Assembly: GCA_021769295.1 (NCBI GenBank)
Contig: JAETTD010000007.1
Location: 1-64,000 of the forward strand
Origin: Bacillota bacterium
Lineage (GTDB): Bacteria; Bacillota; Clostridia; Peptostreptococcales; Anaerovoracaceae
Length of the DNA stretch: 64,000 nucleotides
Direction of reading: 5' to 3'
The translations under genes were made by a program, and so were the position numbers. The notes under the pieces were generated by a model. It made no database searches, was not told where the DNA came from, and was given only the letters and a program-made list of their open reading frames with translations. This document shows positions 39,956 through 47,884 of the stretch, piece after piece. Position 1 is the stretch's first letter; each line of letters starts with the position of its first letter.

Positions 39956-41620
39956 ATGAAATTAAGAAGTAAACAGGTTACCGAAGGCGTAGAAAAGGCC
40001 CCGATGAGGAGCCTGTTCTATGCTATGGGATATACTGAAGAAGAGCTGTCAAAACCGCTTATAGCGGTGGTTTCGGCTCACAGCGAAATAGTTCCGGGAC
40101 ACATGCATCTTGATAAAATTACAGAGGCTGTAAAAGCAGGCGTAAGAATGGCGGGAGGCACACCGATAATGGTGCCTGCCATAGGAGTCTGCGACGGAAT
40201 AGCCATGGGACATATCGGAATGAAATATTCTCTGGCAAGCCGTGAACTTATTGCAGACAGCGTAGAGACCATGGTAATGGCTCACGCTTTTGACGGAGCG
40301 GTTCTTGTTCCAAACTGCGATAAGATAGTTCCCGGCATGGTCATGTCAGCAGTAAGAATGAACATACCTGCAATAGTATGTTCAGGCGGTCCTATGATGT
40401 CAGGTCTTGTAGGCGGCGTTGAAACCAGCCTTTCAAAGATGTTCGAGGCTGTAGGAGCAAGAAAAGCCGGCATTATAGATGACGAGGGACTGCTGGAATA
40501 TGAGCAGAATACCTGTCCGGGATGCGGCTCATGCTCCGGAATGTATACTGCCAACAGCATGAACTGTCTGTGCGAAGCAATCGGAATTGCGCTGCCGGGT
40601 AACGGAAGCATTCCGGCAGTTTCAAGCCGCAGAATCATGCTTGCAAAACATGCAGGTATGGCAGTTATGAATCTGGTTGAAAAAGACATCAAGGCGAGAG
40701 ACATAATAAACGAAAAGTCAATCAGAAACGCCATAGCATGCGACATGGCCCTCGGCTGTTCATCCAACAGCGTGCTTCATCTTCTTGCTATTGCCCATGA
40801 GGCAGGAGTTAAAGTTGATTTGAACATGTTTAACGAAATCAGCCAGGTAACTCCGAACCTGTGTCACTTGGCACCTGCCGGAGGAACCCACATGCATGAC
40901 CTTGAAAATGCAGGAGGAGTTCCTGCAGTAATGGCTCAGCTGGCGTCAAAAGGCCTGATAGACACATCGCTTCCTACAGTCAGCGGCAAGACCGTAGGTG
41001 AAAATATAAAAGGTCGCATTATCAAGGATGAAAATTCCATTAGACCGATTGATAATCCTTACAGCAGTACCGGCGGAATAGCTATCCTCTGGGGAAATAT
41101 CGCAAAGGACGGCTGCGTAGTAAAGAGAAGCGCAGTGGCTCCCGAAATGCTGGTTCATTCAGGACCTGCCAGGGTTTTTGACAGCGAAGAGGAAGCTATC
41201 GAAGCTATCTATGCAGGAGATATAAAGGACGGTCAGGTAGTTGTCATCAGATACGAAGGCCCTAAGGGAGGACCGGGCATGAGAGAAATGCTCAATCCTA
41301 CCAGCGCTCTTGCAGGAATGGGCCTTGATAAGACCGTGGCCCTTATTACGGACGGCCGCTTCAGCGGAGCAAGCAGGGGAGCATCCATAGGACACGTAAG
41401 TCCTGAAGCCGCTGACGGAGGCACCATAGGACTTATCGAGGAAGGCGATATAATAGATATCAATATCCCTGAATATTCCATAAATGCGAGAGTATCCGAC
41501 GAAGAATTTGAGAAGCGCAAAAAATCTTATGTGAAACCTGAGCCGAAAATAAAGAGCGGTTGGCTCGAAAGATATTCAAGACTGGTTTCATCAGCAAATA
41601 CAGGCGCCGTTCTTAAATAA
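39956..41620 (+). CDS. ilvD: Dihydroxy-acid dehydratase
   Basis: Fe-S dehydratase, 554 aa, shared by valine/leucine and isoleucine routes. Cluster cysteines occur in [11 protein letters not shown] near residue 121 and [14 protein letters not shown] near residue 189. The active-site serine region [19 protein letters not shown] is near residue 468. Last gene of the operon, followed by a clear terminator. Transaminase IlvE is not in the operon. Confidence 0.96.
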   Translation: MKLRSKQVTEGVEKAPMRSLFYAMGYTEEELSKPLIAVVSAHSEIVPGHMHLDKITEAVKAGVRMAGGTPIMVPAIGVCDGIAMGHIGMKYSLASRELIADSVETMVMAHAFDGAVLVPNCDKIVPGMVMSAVRMNIPAIVCSGGPMMSGLVGGVETSLSKMFEAVGARKAGIIDDEGLLEYEQNTCPGCGSCSGMYTANSMNCLCEAIGIALPGNGSIPAVSSRRIMLAKHAGMAVMNLVEKDIKARDIINEKSIRNAIACDMALGCSSNSVLHLLAIAHEAGVKVDLNMFNEISQVTPNLCHLAPAGGTHMHDLENAGGVPAVMAQLASKGLIDTSLPTVSGKTVGENIKGRIIKDENSIRPIDNPYSSTGGIAILWGNIAKDGCVVKRSAVAPEMLVHSGPARVFDSEEEAIEAIYAGDIKDGQVVVIRYEGPKGGPGMREMLNPTSALAGMGLDKTVALITDGRFSGASRGASIGHVSPEAADGGTIGLIEEGDIIDINIPEYSINARVSDEEFEKRKKSYVKPEPKIKSGWLERYSRLVSSANTGAVLK

Positions 41621-41684
41621 GCTCACCGTAAAGGAAAGAGAAATAAAAACAGAGCTCGTAGGCATAAAATTAAAATTTAAAAAG

Positions 41685-41716
41685 GCGGCAGAGTGCGAAA
41701 GCTTTGCCGCTTTTTT
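41685..41716 (+). terminator. Rho-independent terminator of the leu/ilv operon
   Basis: GCGGCAGAG (41685-41693) pairs with CTTTGCCGC (41702-41710) with one wobble, an 8-nt loop and TTTTTT directly after. Confidence 0.85.
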
Positions 41717-41740
41717 ATTTTCCAAACTCTCTCTTAGGGC

Positions 41741-41784
41741 TTGACAAAGGGGGACGGCGTAAATATAATTTATGTTATATAACA
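41741..41784 (+). promoter_or_regulatory. Consensus promoter with palindromic operator before tetR
   Basis: TTGACA (41741-41746), exactly 17 nt, TATAAT (41764-41769) is a perfect sigma-A consensus. Four bases later, TGTTATATAACA (41773-41784) is a perfect 12-bp palindrome at the expected transcription start. A TetR-family regulator follows at once, so this is very likely its own operator. Binding is inferred from position and symmetry. Confidence 0.8.
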
Positions 41785-41808
41785 AGAATTATAAATAGGA
41801 GAGTAACC

Positions 41809-42378
41809 ATGCCCCCAAGAGCGAAAATCACAAAAGAAATGGTAATAGATGCAGCTTTTGAAATCACACGAGATGCGGGCGCCAAAAATGTCAACGCACG
41901 AACAGTTTCAAAAAAGCTCGGCTGCTCCACCCAGCCTGTCATGTATCATTTTGCCAAAATCGAGGATTTGAAAAAAGCTGTCTACGATAAATCAAATTGG
42001 TTTCATACGGAATATCTTATGAATGTCAATCCATGCGAAGATGTCATGCTTGGAATAGGGCTCAATTATATTCGTTTTGCAGTGAAAGAGCCAAATTTGT
42101 TCTGTTTCCTTTTCCAGTCGGGTTTTGCCTCTGAAAACAGCATACTGCAAATGGTGGATGCAGAGGAGCTTAAACCTGTCATTTCCGCAATGCAAAAGGA
42201 GATGCAGTTAGATGAGAAGCAGACAAAAGAGGTTTTTCTGACCCTTGCTTTATTCGTTCACGGATACGCAAGTATAATCGCCAATAATTCATTGGAATTT
42301 GACGAATCTGCTGCGGCAGCTCATTTAGAGCGTGTATATATTGGGGCGATACTTGCGTTACAGGAGGAAATAAAATGA
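41809..42378 (+). CDS. TetR-family transcriptional regulator
   Basis: 189 aa. The track frame opens at 41704, but ATG 41809 has AGGAGAG before it and begins the conserved part. The N-terminal helix-turn-helix is visible as NARTVSKKLGCSTQPVMYHF at about residues 28-47. The C-terminal ligand domain is not recognisable to a specific effector class, although the family resembles small WHG/TetR_C types. It overlaps the CPBP protease gene by four bases and is preceded by a palindromic operator. The pair probably represses itself. Confidence 0.85.
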   Translation: MPPRAKITKEMVIDAAFEITRDAGAKNVNARTVSKKLGCSTQPVMYHFAKIEDLKKAVYDKSNWFHTEYLMNVNPCEDVMLGIGLNYIRFAVKEPNLFCFLFQSGFASENSILQMVDAEELKPVISAMQKEMQLDEKQTKEVFLTLALFVHGYASIIANNSLEFDESAAAAHLERVYIGAILALQEEIK

Positions 42379-43136
42379 AAAAATTATATGAGAAAAATCA
42401 GCTTACATTTGCCATTGTCTGGATTGTGATTTATTGTGTTCTGCAATCCTTAGCCAATCCGCTGAACGAAAAAATCGGGATCCCATATTCAGCCAGCGCC
42501 GTTTTCTGCATCTTGCAGGCTGTTTTCCTATTTGCCTTTATGAAGCAAAATGGCTTGCTTAAAAAATATGGACTTTGTAAATCCTCCGTTCCTGCCGGAC
42601 GATTCCTTTACTATATACCGCTGATGATTTTAGCAACTGAAAATATTTGGAACGGTATAGCTGTCAATTACTCCTTTATGGGTATAATTTGCCGCGTTGC
42701 AGCTATGCTTTGCGTTGGATTTGTAGAAGAAATTATTTTCAGAGGCTTTCTTTTCAAAGCAATGGCCAAAGACAATGTAAAATCTGCGATTATTGTTTCA
42801 AGCGTGACTTTTGGCATAGGGCATCTGATAAACCTGTTCAACGGCAGCGGCATGGAGCTGGTAAATAATCTCTGCCAAATTGTTTTTGCAGTAGCGGTAG
42901 GCTTTCTGTTTGTAACAATATTTTATCGCAGCGGAAGTCTGATTCCATGTATTATTACTCATTCTGCCATTAACAGCCTCAGCACTTTTTCCAATGAAGC
43001 GGGAATTACATCAGAAAAGCAAATAATTTATATTTTAATCCTGCTTGTGCTTACTGTCATTTACACTTTAATTCTCACAAAGACATTGCCCAAAGAGCAA
43101 AGCCAATATTCCGATAGCGATGTTGGCTCTTGCTGA
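42375..43136 (+). CDS. CPBP-family intramembrane metalloprotease
   Basis: 253-aa membrane protein with about seven or eight hydrophobic segments. The three motifs of the CPBP (Abi/Rce1) glutamic family are present: FVEEIIFRGFLF near residue 115 (EExxxR), FGIGHLINLF near residue 146 (FxxxH) and THSAINSL near residue 196 (HxxxN/S). Relatives process prenylated proteins, bacteriocins or anti-sigma factors; no substrate is visible here. Its only partner is the TetR gene, coupled by an ATGA overlap. Codon and base wording differ from the flanking operons, suggesting acquisition. Confidence 0.85.
   Translation: MKKLYEKNQLTFAIVWIVIYCVLQSLANPLNEKIGIPYSASAVFCILQAVFLFAFMKQNGLLKKYGLCKSSVPAGRFLYYIPLMILATENIWNGIAVNYSFMGIICRVAAMLCVGFVEEIIFRGFLFKAMAKDNVKSAIIVSSVTFGIGHLINLFNGSGMELVNNLCQIVFAVAVGFLFVTIFYRSGSLIPCIITHSAINSLSTFSNEAGITSEKQIIYILILLVLTVIYTLILTKTLPKEQSQYSDSDVGSC
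43096..43134 (+). terminator. Hairpin across the end of the CPBP gene
   Basis: AGCAAAGCCAA (43096-43106) and TTGGCTCTTGCT (43123-43134) form a stem with one bulge, spanning the last codons. No T-run follows. A related pair, AAAAAGCCAACA (43148-43159) and TGTTGGCTTTTTT (43203-43215), lies just after and ends in a T-run, so it is the better terminator of the two. Confidence 0.5.
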
Positions 43137-43147
43137 GCCTAAAGGGC

Positions 43148-43297
43148 AAAAAGCCAACACAAGTTTACATAAAACCTCAAAAGCCACGTCGAAATGCGTC
43201 GATGTTGGCTTTTTTCAGTTAAGATACAAATTTGGCCTACAGTTTCACCGTTTTCTGTAGGCCAAATTTAAAATACATGTTCAAAAAGCCAACATCA
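43148..43297. repeat. AGCCAACA inverted/direct repeats around a perfect 15-bp hairpin
   Basis: AAAAAGCCAACA occurs at 43148 and again at 43283, with its inverse TGTTGGCTTTTT at 43203. Between them lies AAATTTGGCCTACAG (43228-43242) with CTGTAGGCCAAATTT (43255-43269), a perfect 15-bp stem with a 12-nt loop and no T-run. No ORF is supported here. The whole 408-base gap up to spoIIIAA is structural: these repeats, then array 3, then the sporulation promoter. Confidence 0.7.
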
Positions 43298-43335
43298 GAA
43301 AGCCGCCTCCTCGCCGCCATGCTTACCGGCAAAAT

Positions 43336-43440
43336 CCGTCATACATTGTATGAGGGTTTCCGTAAAAAATGCTGCCTCAGGCATACAATTTGAGAAAAAA
43401 CGTATACAAAGTATGACAAAATCGGAAATAAGTGTACCTC
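43336..43440. repeat. Array 3: GTATAC-type elements related to array 2
   Basis: ATACATTGTATG at 43341 and ATACAAAGTATG at 43404 lie 63 bases apart. The second continues CAAAATCGGAAATAAGTGTACCTC, closely matching 29256-29280 of array 2, and the segment before it (TGAGAAAAAACGTATAC) matches 29230-29246. This is a short, more decayed copy of the same family. Confidence 0.6.
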
Positions 43441-43485
43441 AAACATAGATAAGTATTCCGCTCGCAGGGGGCTCTGCATTTTTTT

Positions 43486-43514
43486 GTCATAAAACCTTGT
43501 CCTACTCATAGAAT
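43486..43514 (+). promoter_or_regulatory. Candidate sigma-E promoter of spoIIIA
   Basis: TCATAAA (43487-43493), 13 nt, CATAGAAT (43507-43514) resembles the sporulation sigma-E pattern, which centres on ATA at -35 and CATAc at -10. The spoIIIA operon is sigma-E dependent in B. subtilis, and the gene start is 31 bases downstream. No good sigma-A site is seen. The match is partial. Confidence 0.45.
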
Positions 43515-43544
43515 GTAATAATCTAAAGAAAAGGGGACACGCAT

Positions 43545-44420
43545 ATGAATGCTTTCGGAGAAATTTTAAACAGACTGCCGCCGGGCATAAGCTATGAATT
43601 ATCAATGCTTCCGGACACGGTTGTTTCAGAACTTGAAGAAATACGCCTCAGGTGCGGGCAGAGCATTAAGATTCAATACGGAAACAGAGAGAAGAATCTT
43701 ACGAGAATTACAACAAAAGAAGAACTTCAGAAAACACTCAACAATCTCATAAAGTTTTCTTACTATGCATATGAAGATGACTTGGCCAAAGGTTTCGTGA
43801 CTATCAGCGGCGGACACAGGGTGGGAATCTGCGGCAAAGCCGTAATAAAGAACAACCAGCCGGCTTTGATAAAAGAAATCAGCTCTATGAATATAAGATT
43901 TGCAAAAGAAATAAAAGGCTGCGCCAATTCACTGATTCCCATACTGATTAAAGATAAAAATCCCGTAAACACCTTAATCGTTTCGCCTCCCGGATGCGGC
44001 AAGACCACATTGCTCAGAGATATGGCCCGGGTTTTGAGCCGCAGGCAGATAAAAGTCGCCATATGCGATGAACGTTCTGAAATCGCCGGAATGTACGATT
44101 CATGTCCGAGTTTTGATTTGGGCACAAGAACCGACGTCCTTGACGGATGCGACAAGATTTACGGAATTCCCATGCTCATAAGAGCCATGTCGCCTCAGGT
44201 GATTATAACAGACGAGATAGGAAAAACAGGAGACGCAAAGGCCATACAGCAATGTCAAAATGCAGGCGTAAAGCTCATAACCTCCATACACGGTTCGTGC
44301 GAACAAGACATCTTGGAATCGGATATAGGGCCACTGGTTGAAAAGAATGTTTTTCAAAATATAATATATCTTTCTTCTGACAAAGGCCCCGGGACTATAA
44401 AGGAGATAAAAAGTGTTTAA
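43545..44420 (+). CDS. spoIIIAA: Stage III sporulation protein AA, secretion-type ATPase
   Basis: 291-aa AAA+ ATPase resembling type II/IV secretion ATPases; it powers the mother cell-forespore channel needed for sigma-G activity. Walker A is SPPGCGKTTLLRD near residue 148; Walker B is QVIITDEIGKTGDAKAI near residue 223. The intermediate ICDERSEIAGM motif near residue 177 is typical. It is first in a gapless spoIIIA operon and overlaps spoIIIAB by 8 bases. Confidence 0.95.
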   Translation: MNAFGEILNRLPPGISYELSMLPDTVVSELEEIRLRCGQSIKIQYGNREKNLTRITTKEELQKTLNNLIKFSYYAYEDDLAKGFVTISGGHRVGICGKAVIKNNQPALIKEISSMNIRFAKEIKGCANSLIPILIKDKNPVNTLIVSPPGCGKTTLLRDMARVLSRRQIKVAICDERSEIAGMYDSCPSFDLGTRTDVLDGCDKIYGIPMLIRAMSPQVIITDEIGKTGDAKAIQQCQNAGVKLITSIHGSCEQDILESDIGPLVEKNVFQNIIYLSSDKGPGTIKEIKSV

Positions 44421-44928
44421 AGCAGCAGGGCTTCTCGGAATCGTTATAGCTTCGGGGATGATAGGAATCATGAAGTCCAAAGATTTGAAGAGAAGAATAA
44501 ACCTTTTAGAAGACTTTCTTCAGATGATTATTGAGATAAAAGGTCAGATAAACTACTTCAGAGAGCCTCTGCCCGATATCTTCTGCAAATTGAAGAAAAC
44601 AGGCGATTCAAAGGCCTTTTCACTTTTGGAGGAACTACGAACCGAATTGCTTGAAAACAACGGTGAAATCGTAGAAATTTGGCCTCAGAAGGCAGAATAC
44701 TTGTACGAGAAGGAGCCTGTTACACCGGATGACATGGAAATATTTAAATATCCCGGCGAATTTATAGGTCAAACCGATTTCGAAAATCACATATACCATT
44801 TTTCATATTTGGAAGAAAGGCTGAAAAAACAGATAAAAGAAGCTCAAAGCGAATTTATGAAAAAAGGCCCCATGTACAGTAAAATAGGATTTTTTCTGGG
44901 AGCCATAGGGGCGATATTACTTATTTGA
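44413..44928 (+). CDS. spoIIIAB: Stage III sporulation protein AB
   Basis: 171 aa with an N-terminal membrane helix (AAGLLGIVIASGMIGIM) and a C-terminal helix (IGFFLGAIGAILLI), like GspF-type platform proteins. The start is GTG at 44413 with AAGGAGAT upstream, overlapping spoIIIAA. The position and the conserved hairpin build make the assignment firm. Confidence 0.93.
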   Translation: MFKAAGLLGIVIASGMIGIMKSKDLKRRINLLEDFLQMIIEIKGQINYFREPLPDIFCKLKKTGDSKAFSLLEELRTELLENNGEIVEIWPQKAEYLYEKEPVTPDDMEIFKYPGEFIGQTDFENHIYHFSYLEERLKKQIKEAQSEFMKKGPMYSKIGFFLGAIGAILLI

Positions 44929-44942
44929 GAGGTAGCATACAT

Positions 44943-45143
44943 ATGTCCTTTGACGTAAATATTTTATTCAAAATTGCGGCGATAGGCATCGCCATAGCTT
45001 TGCTTAATCAGATTTTAACAAAAGCGGGACGTGACGAAGAAGCCATGATGACGACCCTGGCAGGTGTGATAATCGTGCTTGCGATTATTATCAAGATGAT
45101 AAGCGAGTTCTTTGATACGGTAAAAGTATTTTTGGAATTTTAA
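44943..45143 (+). CDS. spoIIIAC: Stage III sporulation protein AC
   Basis: 66-aa, two-helix membrane protein. The track starts at a TTG inside the spoIIIAB stop region; ATG 44943, 10 bases after GAGAGGT, gives the usual size and start (MSFDVNILFKIAAIGIAIA). The stretch LNQILTKAGRDEEAMM is the family signature. Confidence 0.93.
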   Translation: MSFDVNILFKIAAIGIAIALLNQILTKAGRDEEAMMTTLAGVIIVLAIIIKMISEFFDTVKVFLEF

Positions 45144-45145
45144 CT

Positions 45146-45532
45146 ATGATGATACTGCTGAAGATTTGCGCTGTAGGCATAGCAGCGCTGGTGATAATTT
45201 CGCTGATAAAAGTATACAAGCCCGAATTTACGGTGGAAGCGATATTGTGCGTCAGCATAATACTTCTTTATTTTCTAGTAGACAGCCTGAAAAACGGGTT
45301 CGGCTTTTTATCTGATATTTACGGGCAGTTGTCTTACGGAAAAGAATACTTTCCCATAATATTGAAAGTCCTCGGAATAGCATATATAACTGAATTTACG
45401 GTTGCGCTGTGTCAGGACGCAGGAGAAAAATCCATAGCGAGCAAGATAGAACTTGCGGGAAAAATAGCCATTTTCTTTGCATCCATACCCGTTTTTACTT
45501 CTCTTCTTGACTTGCTCGACAGTTTAATATAA
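45146..45532 (+). CDS. spoIIIAD: Stage III sporulation protein AD
   Basis: 128 aa with three or four hydrophobic helices. The family features YKPEFTVEAILCVSIILL and ITEFTVALCQDAGEKSIASKIELAGK are present. It sits 2 bases after spoIIIAC and abuts spoIIIAE. It is thought to be part of the inner-membrane platform of the channel. Confidence 0.93.
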   Translation: MMILLKICAVGIAALVIISLIKVYKPEFTVEAILCVSIILLYFLVDSLKNGFGFLSDIYGQLSYGKEYFPIILKVLGIAYITEFTVALCQDAGEKSIASKIELAGKIAIFFASIPVFTSLLDLLDSLI

Positions 45533-46617
45533 TGGAATATCAACAAATATTGGAAGAACAATTTAATAATGTGATAGACGAGCAAAGCACGGATATGCTT
45601 ACCCAGCAGGCAGAAAGCATTACATCCGGCATAGCTTCGCAGTTTTCAATGGAAAACATATTCAACGCCATGATAGAGGGCAGAAGCATATTTGACAGCC
45701 CGGCCGTCATAGAAAGCCTGAAAGACCTGTTTTTCCTGGAAATAAAGAGCGCTTTGATTCTGAGCGTAGAAATTTTAAGCATCTGCATAATAATAGGCGT
45801 GCTTAAAGGACTGTCAGATTCTTTTAACAGCAAGTCGGTATCGGATATAAGTATGCTCGTATGCAGCATGGTTATAATAGGAATTTCCATAAGCAACTTT
45901 ACAGGTACATATTCGCTCGCTGCGGACTCGGTGGATACCATGGTAAACACCATGGAAATACTGATGCCCGTACTTATAGGAATATTGATATCCACAGGAG
46001 CGGTGGCATCGGGCACTATTTTGAGTCCCATGATAATAGGGGCGGTTACAGGTATATCCTTTATAGTAAAAACATTTGTCCTGCCGGCGCTATTTACGGC
46101 AACTGTTTTGGGGCTCATAAATTGTTTAACAAAAAAAGATTATGTAAACAAGCTTGCAAAACTGATAAGAAACGCTTCGGTGGCCGTAACAGGGCTTCTG
46201 TTGGTAATCCTTACGGGAGTAATAAATATTCAGGGGCTCTTATCCGATACATCCGACGGACTGCTTATAAATACCGCCAAATACTCTCTAAGCACGTTTA
46301 TTCCCATAGTGGGAGGATTTACTGCCGATACGGTGGAATTGTTTTTAAGATGCATGTCGTCCATAAAAAGCGTGGTGGGCATATTCGGAATCGTATTGCT
46401 GGTGGTTCTTATGCTGGTGCCTCTTATAAAGATCCTTATAATAGCCGTAATATACAAAATCACGGCAGCTCTGGCCGAGCCCATTACCGATTCAAAGATA
46501 TCGGACGGGTTAAATGACATGGGCAGCTGCCTTATATCAATAGGCGCAATCATGTTTTTTACTTCGCTGCTCTTTATCATGTTTATCACTACCATAATAA
46601 AAATAGGAGGCGGTTAA
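45532..46617 (+). CDS. spoIIIAE: Stage III sporulation protein AE
   Basis: 361-aa polytopic membrane protein with around seven helices starting at about residue 80. The N-terminal 70 residues are polar; B. subtilis SpoIIIAE has a signal peptide there that is not obvious here. Conserved parts are SKSVSDISMLVCSMVIIGIS and STFIPIVGGFTADTVELFLRC. The ATG overlaps the spoIIIAD stop, and its TAA overlaps the spoIIIAF ATG. Confidence 0.93.
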   Translation: MEYQQILEEQFNNVIDEQSTDMLTQQAESITSGIASQFSMENIFNAMIEGRSIFDSPAVIESLKDLFFLEIKSALILSVEILSICIIIGVLKGLSDSFNSKSVSDISMLVCSMVIIGISISNFTGTYSLAADSVDTMVNTMEILMPVLIGILISTGAVASGTILSPMIIGAVTGISFIVKTFVLPALFTATVLGLINCLTKKDYVNKLAKLIRNASVAVTGLLLVILTGVINIQGLLSDTSDGLLINTAKYSLSTFIPIVGGFTADTVELFLRCMSSIKSVVGIFGIVLLVVLMLVPLIKILIIAVIYKITAALAEPITDSKISDGLNDMGSCLISIGAIMFFTSLLFIMFITTIIKIGGG

Positions 46618-46790
46618 TGGAGCAGGTTTATATTTGGATAAAAGATATTTTTCTTGTCATCATATCGTTGTCTTTTTTTCAGATACTTATTCCGGACTCA
46701 AAGATGGAAAAATATCTCAAGTTTATTTTTTCCATTATTATTCTTGCCATAATATCAAGTCCTGTCATTTATTTATTAAAAGGGGAGTAA
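46617..46790 (+). CDS. spoIIIAF: Very short SpoIIIAF (membrane part only)
   Basis: An ORF of 57 codons, below the track cutoff, starts at an ATG overlapping the spoIIIAE stop, with GGAGGCGG upstream. It has two hydrophobic helices around the polar loop IPDSKMEKYLKF, exactly the N-terminal signature of SpoIIIAF. In B. subtilis the protein is about 200 aa with a soluble ring-building domain after these helices; that domain is missing here. No frame after the TAA looks like its remnant: spoIIIAG begins 36 bases on. It is either a naturally reduced form or a decayed gene. The open, clean frame and good ribosome site favour the former. Confidence 0.82.
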   Translation: MEQVYIWIKDIFLVIISLSFFQILIPDSKMEKYLKFIFSIIILAIISSPVIYLLKGE

Positions 46791-46825
46791 TAATTAAATA
46801 AGACATTCATATAAATAGGAGTGAG

Positions 46826-47191
46826 ATGATGTTTGAAAAGATTACCGGAAAGGAAAACTTCATTAAAATCATAACGGTGCTGTTGATAGCTTCCGTGGGG
46901 ATTTTGGCTCTCAGCATTCTTACGGAAGGCTCGGATAGCCGCAAGCAGATAATAGACGGCGACGGAGGTTCCGAAGAGCAGCTTTGCAGCGTACTGTCCG
47001 GCATTAAGGGAGTTGGTGAGGTTGAAGTCATGGTGCAGTACAACGAAGATTATACCGTGGCCGGCGTCATAGTAACTGCGGAAGGCGGTTCAGACCCCGT
47101 AATTGCAAATGATTTGACAAGAGGGGTAGCTACTCTGTATAACATTCCGGTTTCAAGCGTAATAGTTTTTGAAAAAGAACAGGGGGAATGA
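46826..47191 (+). CDS. spoIIIAG: Stage III sporulation protein AG, short form
   Basis: 121 aa, shorter than B. subtilis SpoIIIAG (about 229 aa). A membrane helix at about residues 14-32 (IIKIITVLLIASVGILAL) is followed by the ring-building domain: LCSVLSGIKGVGEVEVMVQY, then VIVTAEGGSDPVIANDLTRGV and a final beta strand. The insertion that forms the large beta-ring in Bacillus seems absent. Two ATG codons at 46826 and 46829 are possible starts, with AGGAGTGAG upstream. Confidence 0.9.
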   Translation: MMFEKITGKENFIKIITVLLIASVGILALSILTEGSDSRKQIIDGDGGSEEQLCSVLSGIKGVGEVEVMVQYNEDYTVAGVIVTAEGGSDPVIANDLTRGVATLYNIPVSSVIVFEKEQGE

Positions 47192-47730
47192 CTTTGAAAA
47201 AGAAGTTTAGTTATAAGGACATTTTGTATAAGAGCAAAAGAATGGCTGTTCTGGGCCTGGTAGTTGTATTCGGAACGGGTATAATAGTGTCATCCAATTT
47301 AGATAAAAAGGATGAAGTTCCTGTCCATGACGGCGAAGTTTTGGTAGACAGTCTCGCCGTATCCGAGGAAGACACTCAGGCGGCCAAAGGTGATTTTGAT
47401 TCCATGCGTGCTCAGCTCGAACTTGAGAGGAACAAGCTCATAGCCACTCTCGATTCGACCATAAACAACAGCAGCAATGAAGGAGAAAAAAGCAATGCCT
47501 CCGAAGAGAAAAAGAGAATAATGGATTATATGGAAAAAGAGCTGGCAATTGAGAGCCTGATAGAGTCCAAAGGTCTTCCGGATTCATTTGTACTTATCAC
47601 CGAGAGCAGTATAAGCGTAACCGTGGATTTACAGGAACTTGATACAAATACGGTTACAAAGATCTGTGACATAGTTATGCGTGAGACGGGAAAATCCGCA
47701 GACAAGATAATAATTCAAAGTAAATATTGA
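47188..47730 (+). CDS. spoIIIAH: Stage III sporulation protein AH
   Basis: 180 aa with one N-terminal membrane helix (MAVLGLVVVFGTGIIVSS) and a C-terminal YscJ/FliF-like ring domain (KGLPDSFVLITESSISVTVDL). It contacts forespore SpoIIQ across the intermembrane space in Bacillus. A charged, coiled stretch (SMRAQLELERNKLIATL) lies before it. Overlaps spoIIIAG by four bases; last gene of the operon. Confidence 0.93.
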   Translation: MTLKKKFSYKDILYKSKRMAVLGLVVVFGTGIIVSSNLDKKDEVPVHDGEVLVDSLAVSEEDTQAAKGDFDSMRAQLELERNKLIATLDSTINNSSNEGEKSNASEEKKRIMDYMEKELAIESLIESKGLPDSFVLITESSISVTVDLQELDTNTVTKICDIVMRETGKSADKIIIQSKY

Positions 47731-47744
47731 TATATCCGTCATAA

Positions 47745-47788
47745 AAGCGCTTACCGAGGGAATAACAACGGTAGGCGCTTCTTTTATT
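47745..47788 (+). terminator. Rho-independent terminator after spoIIIAH
   Basis: AAGCGCTTACCG (47745-47756) pairs with CGGTAGGCGCTT (47769-47780) with one mismatch, followed by CTTTTATT. Confidence 0.8.
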
Positions 47789-47810
47789 GTCTTGAAAATT
47801 TAGCAATTTC

Positions 47811-47839
47811 TTGACACTGAATGTATATTTATGTATAAT
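47811..47839 (+). promoter_or_regulatory. Consensus promoter of the mnh operon
   Basis: TTGACA (47811-47816), 17 nt, TATAAT (47834-47839) is a perfect sigma-A consensus 46 bases before the mnhE ATG. It lies within the N-terminal part of the long track ORF, which confirms that the upstream start of that ORF is not used. Confidence 0.85.
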
Positions 47840-47884
47840 TACCCTACAAAATTTTTACTTTTTACCGATAGGAGGGCGGGTATA

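Noticed and set aside
45861-46517. 218-aa + strand ORF inside spoIIIAE
   Set aside because: Alternate-frame shadow of the spoIIIAE helices; rich in His/Tyr/Arg/Gly without any pattern.
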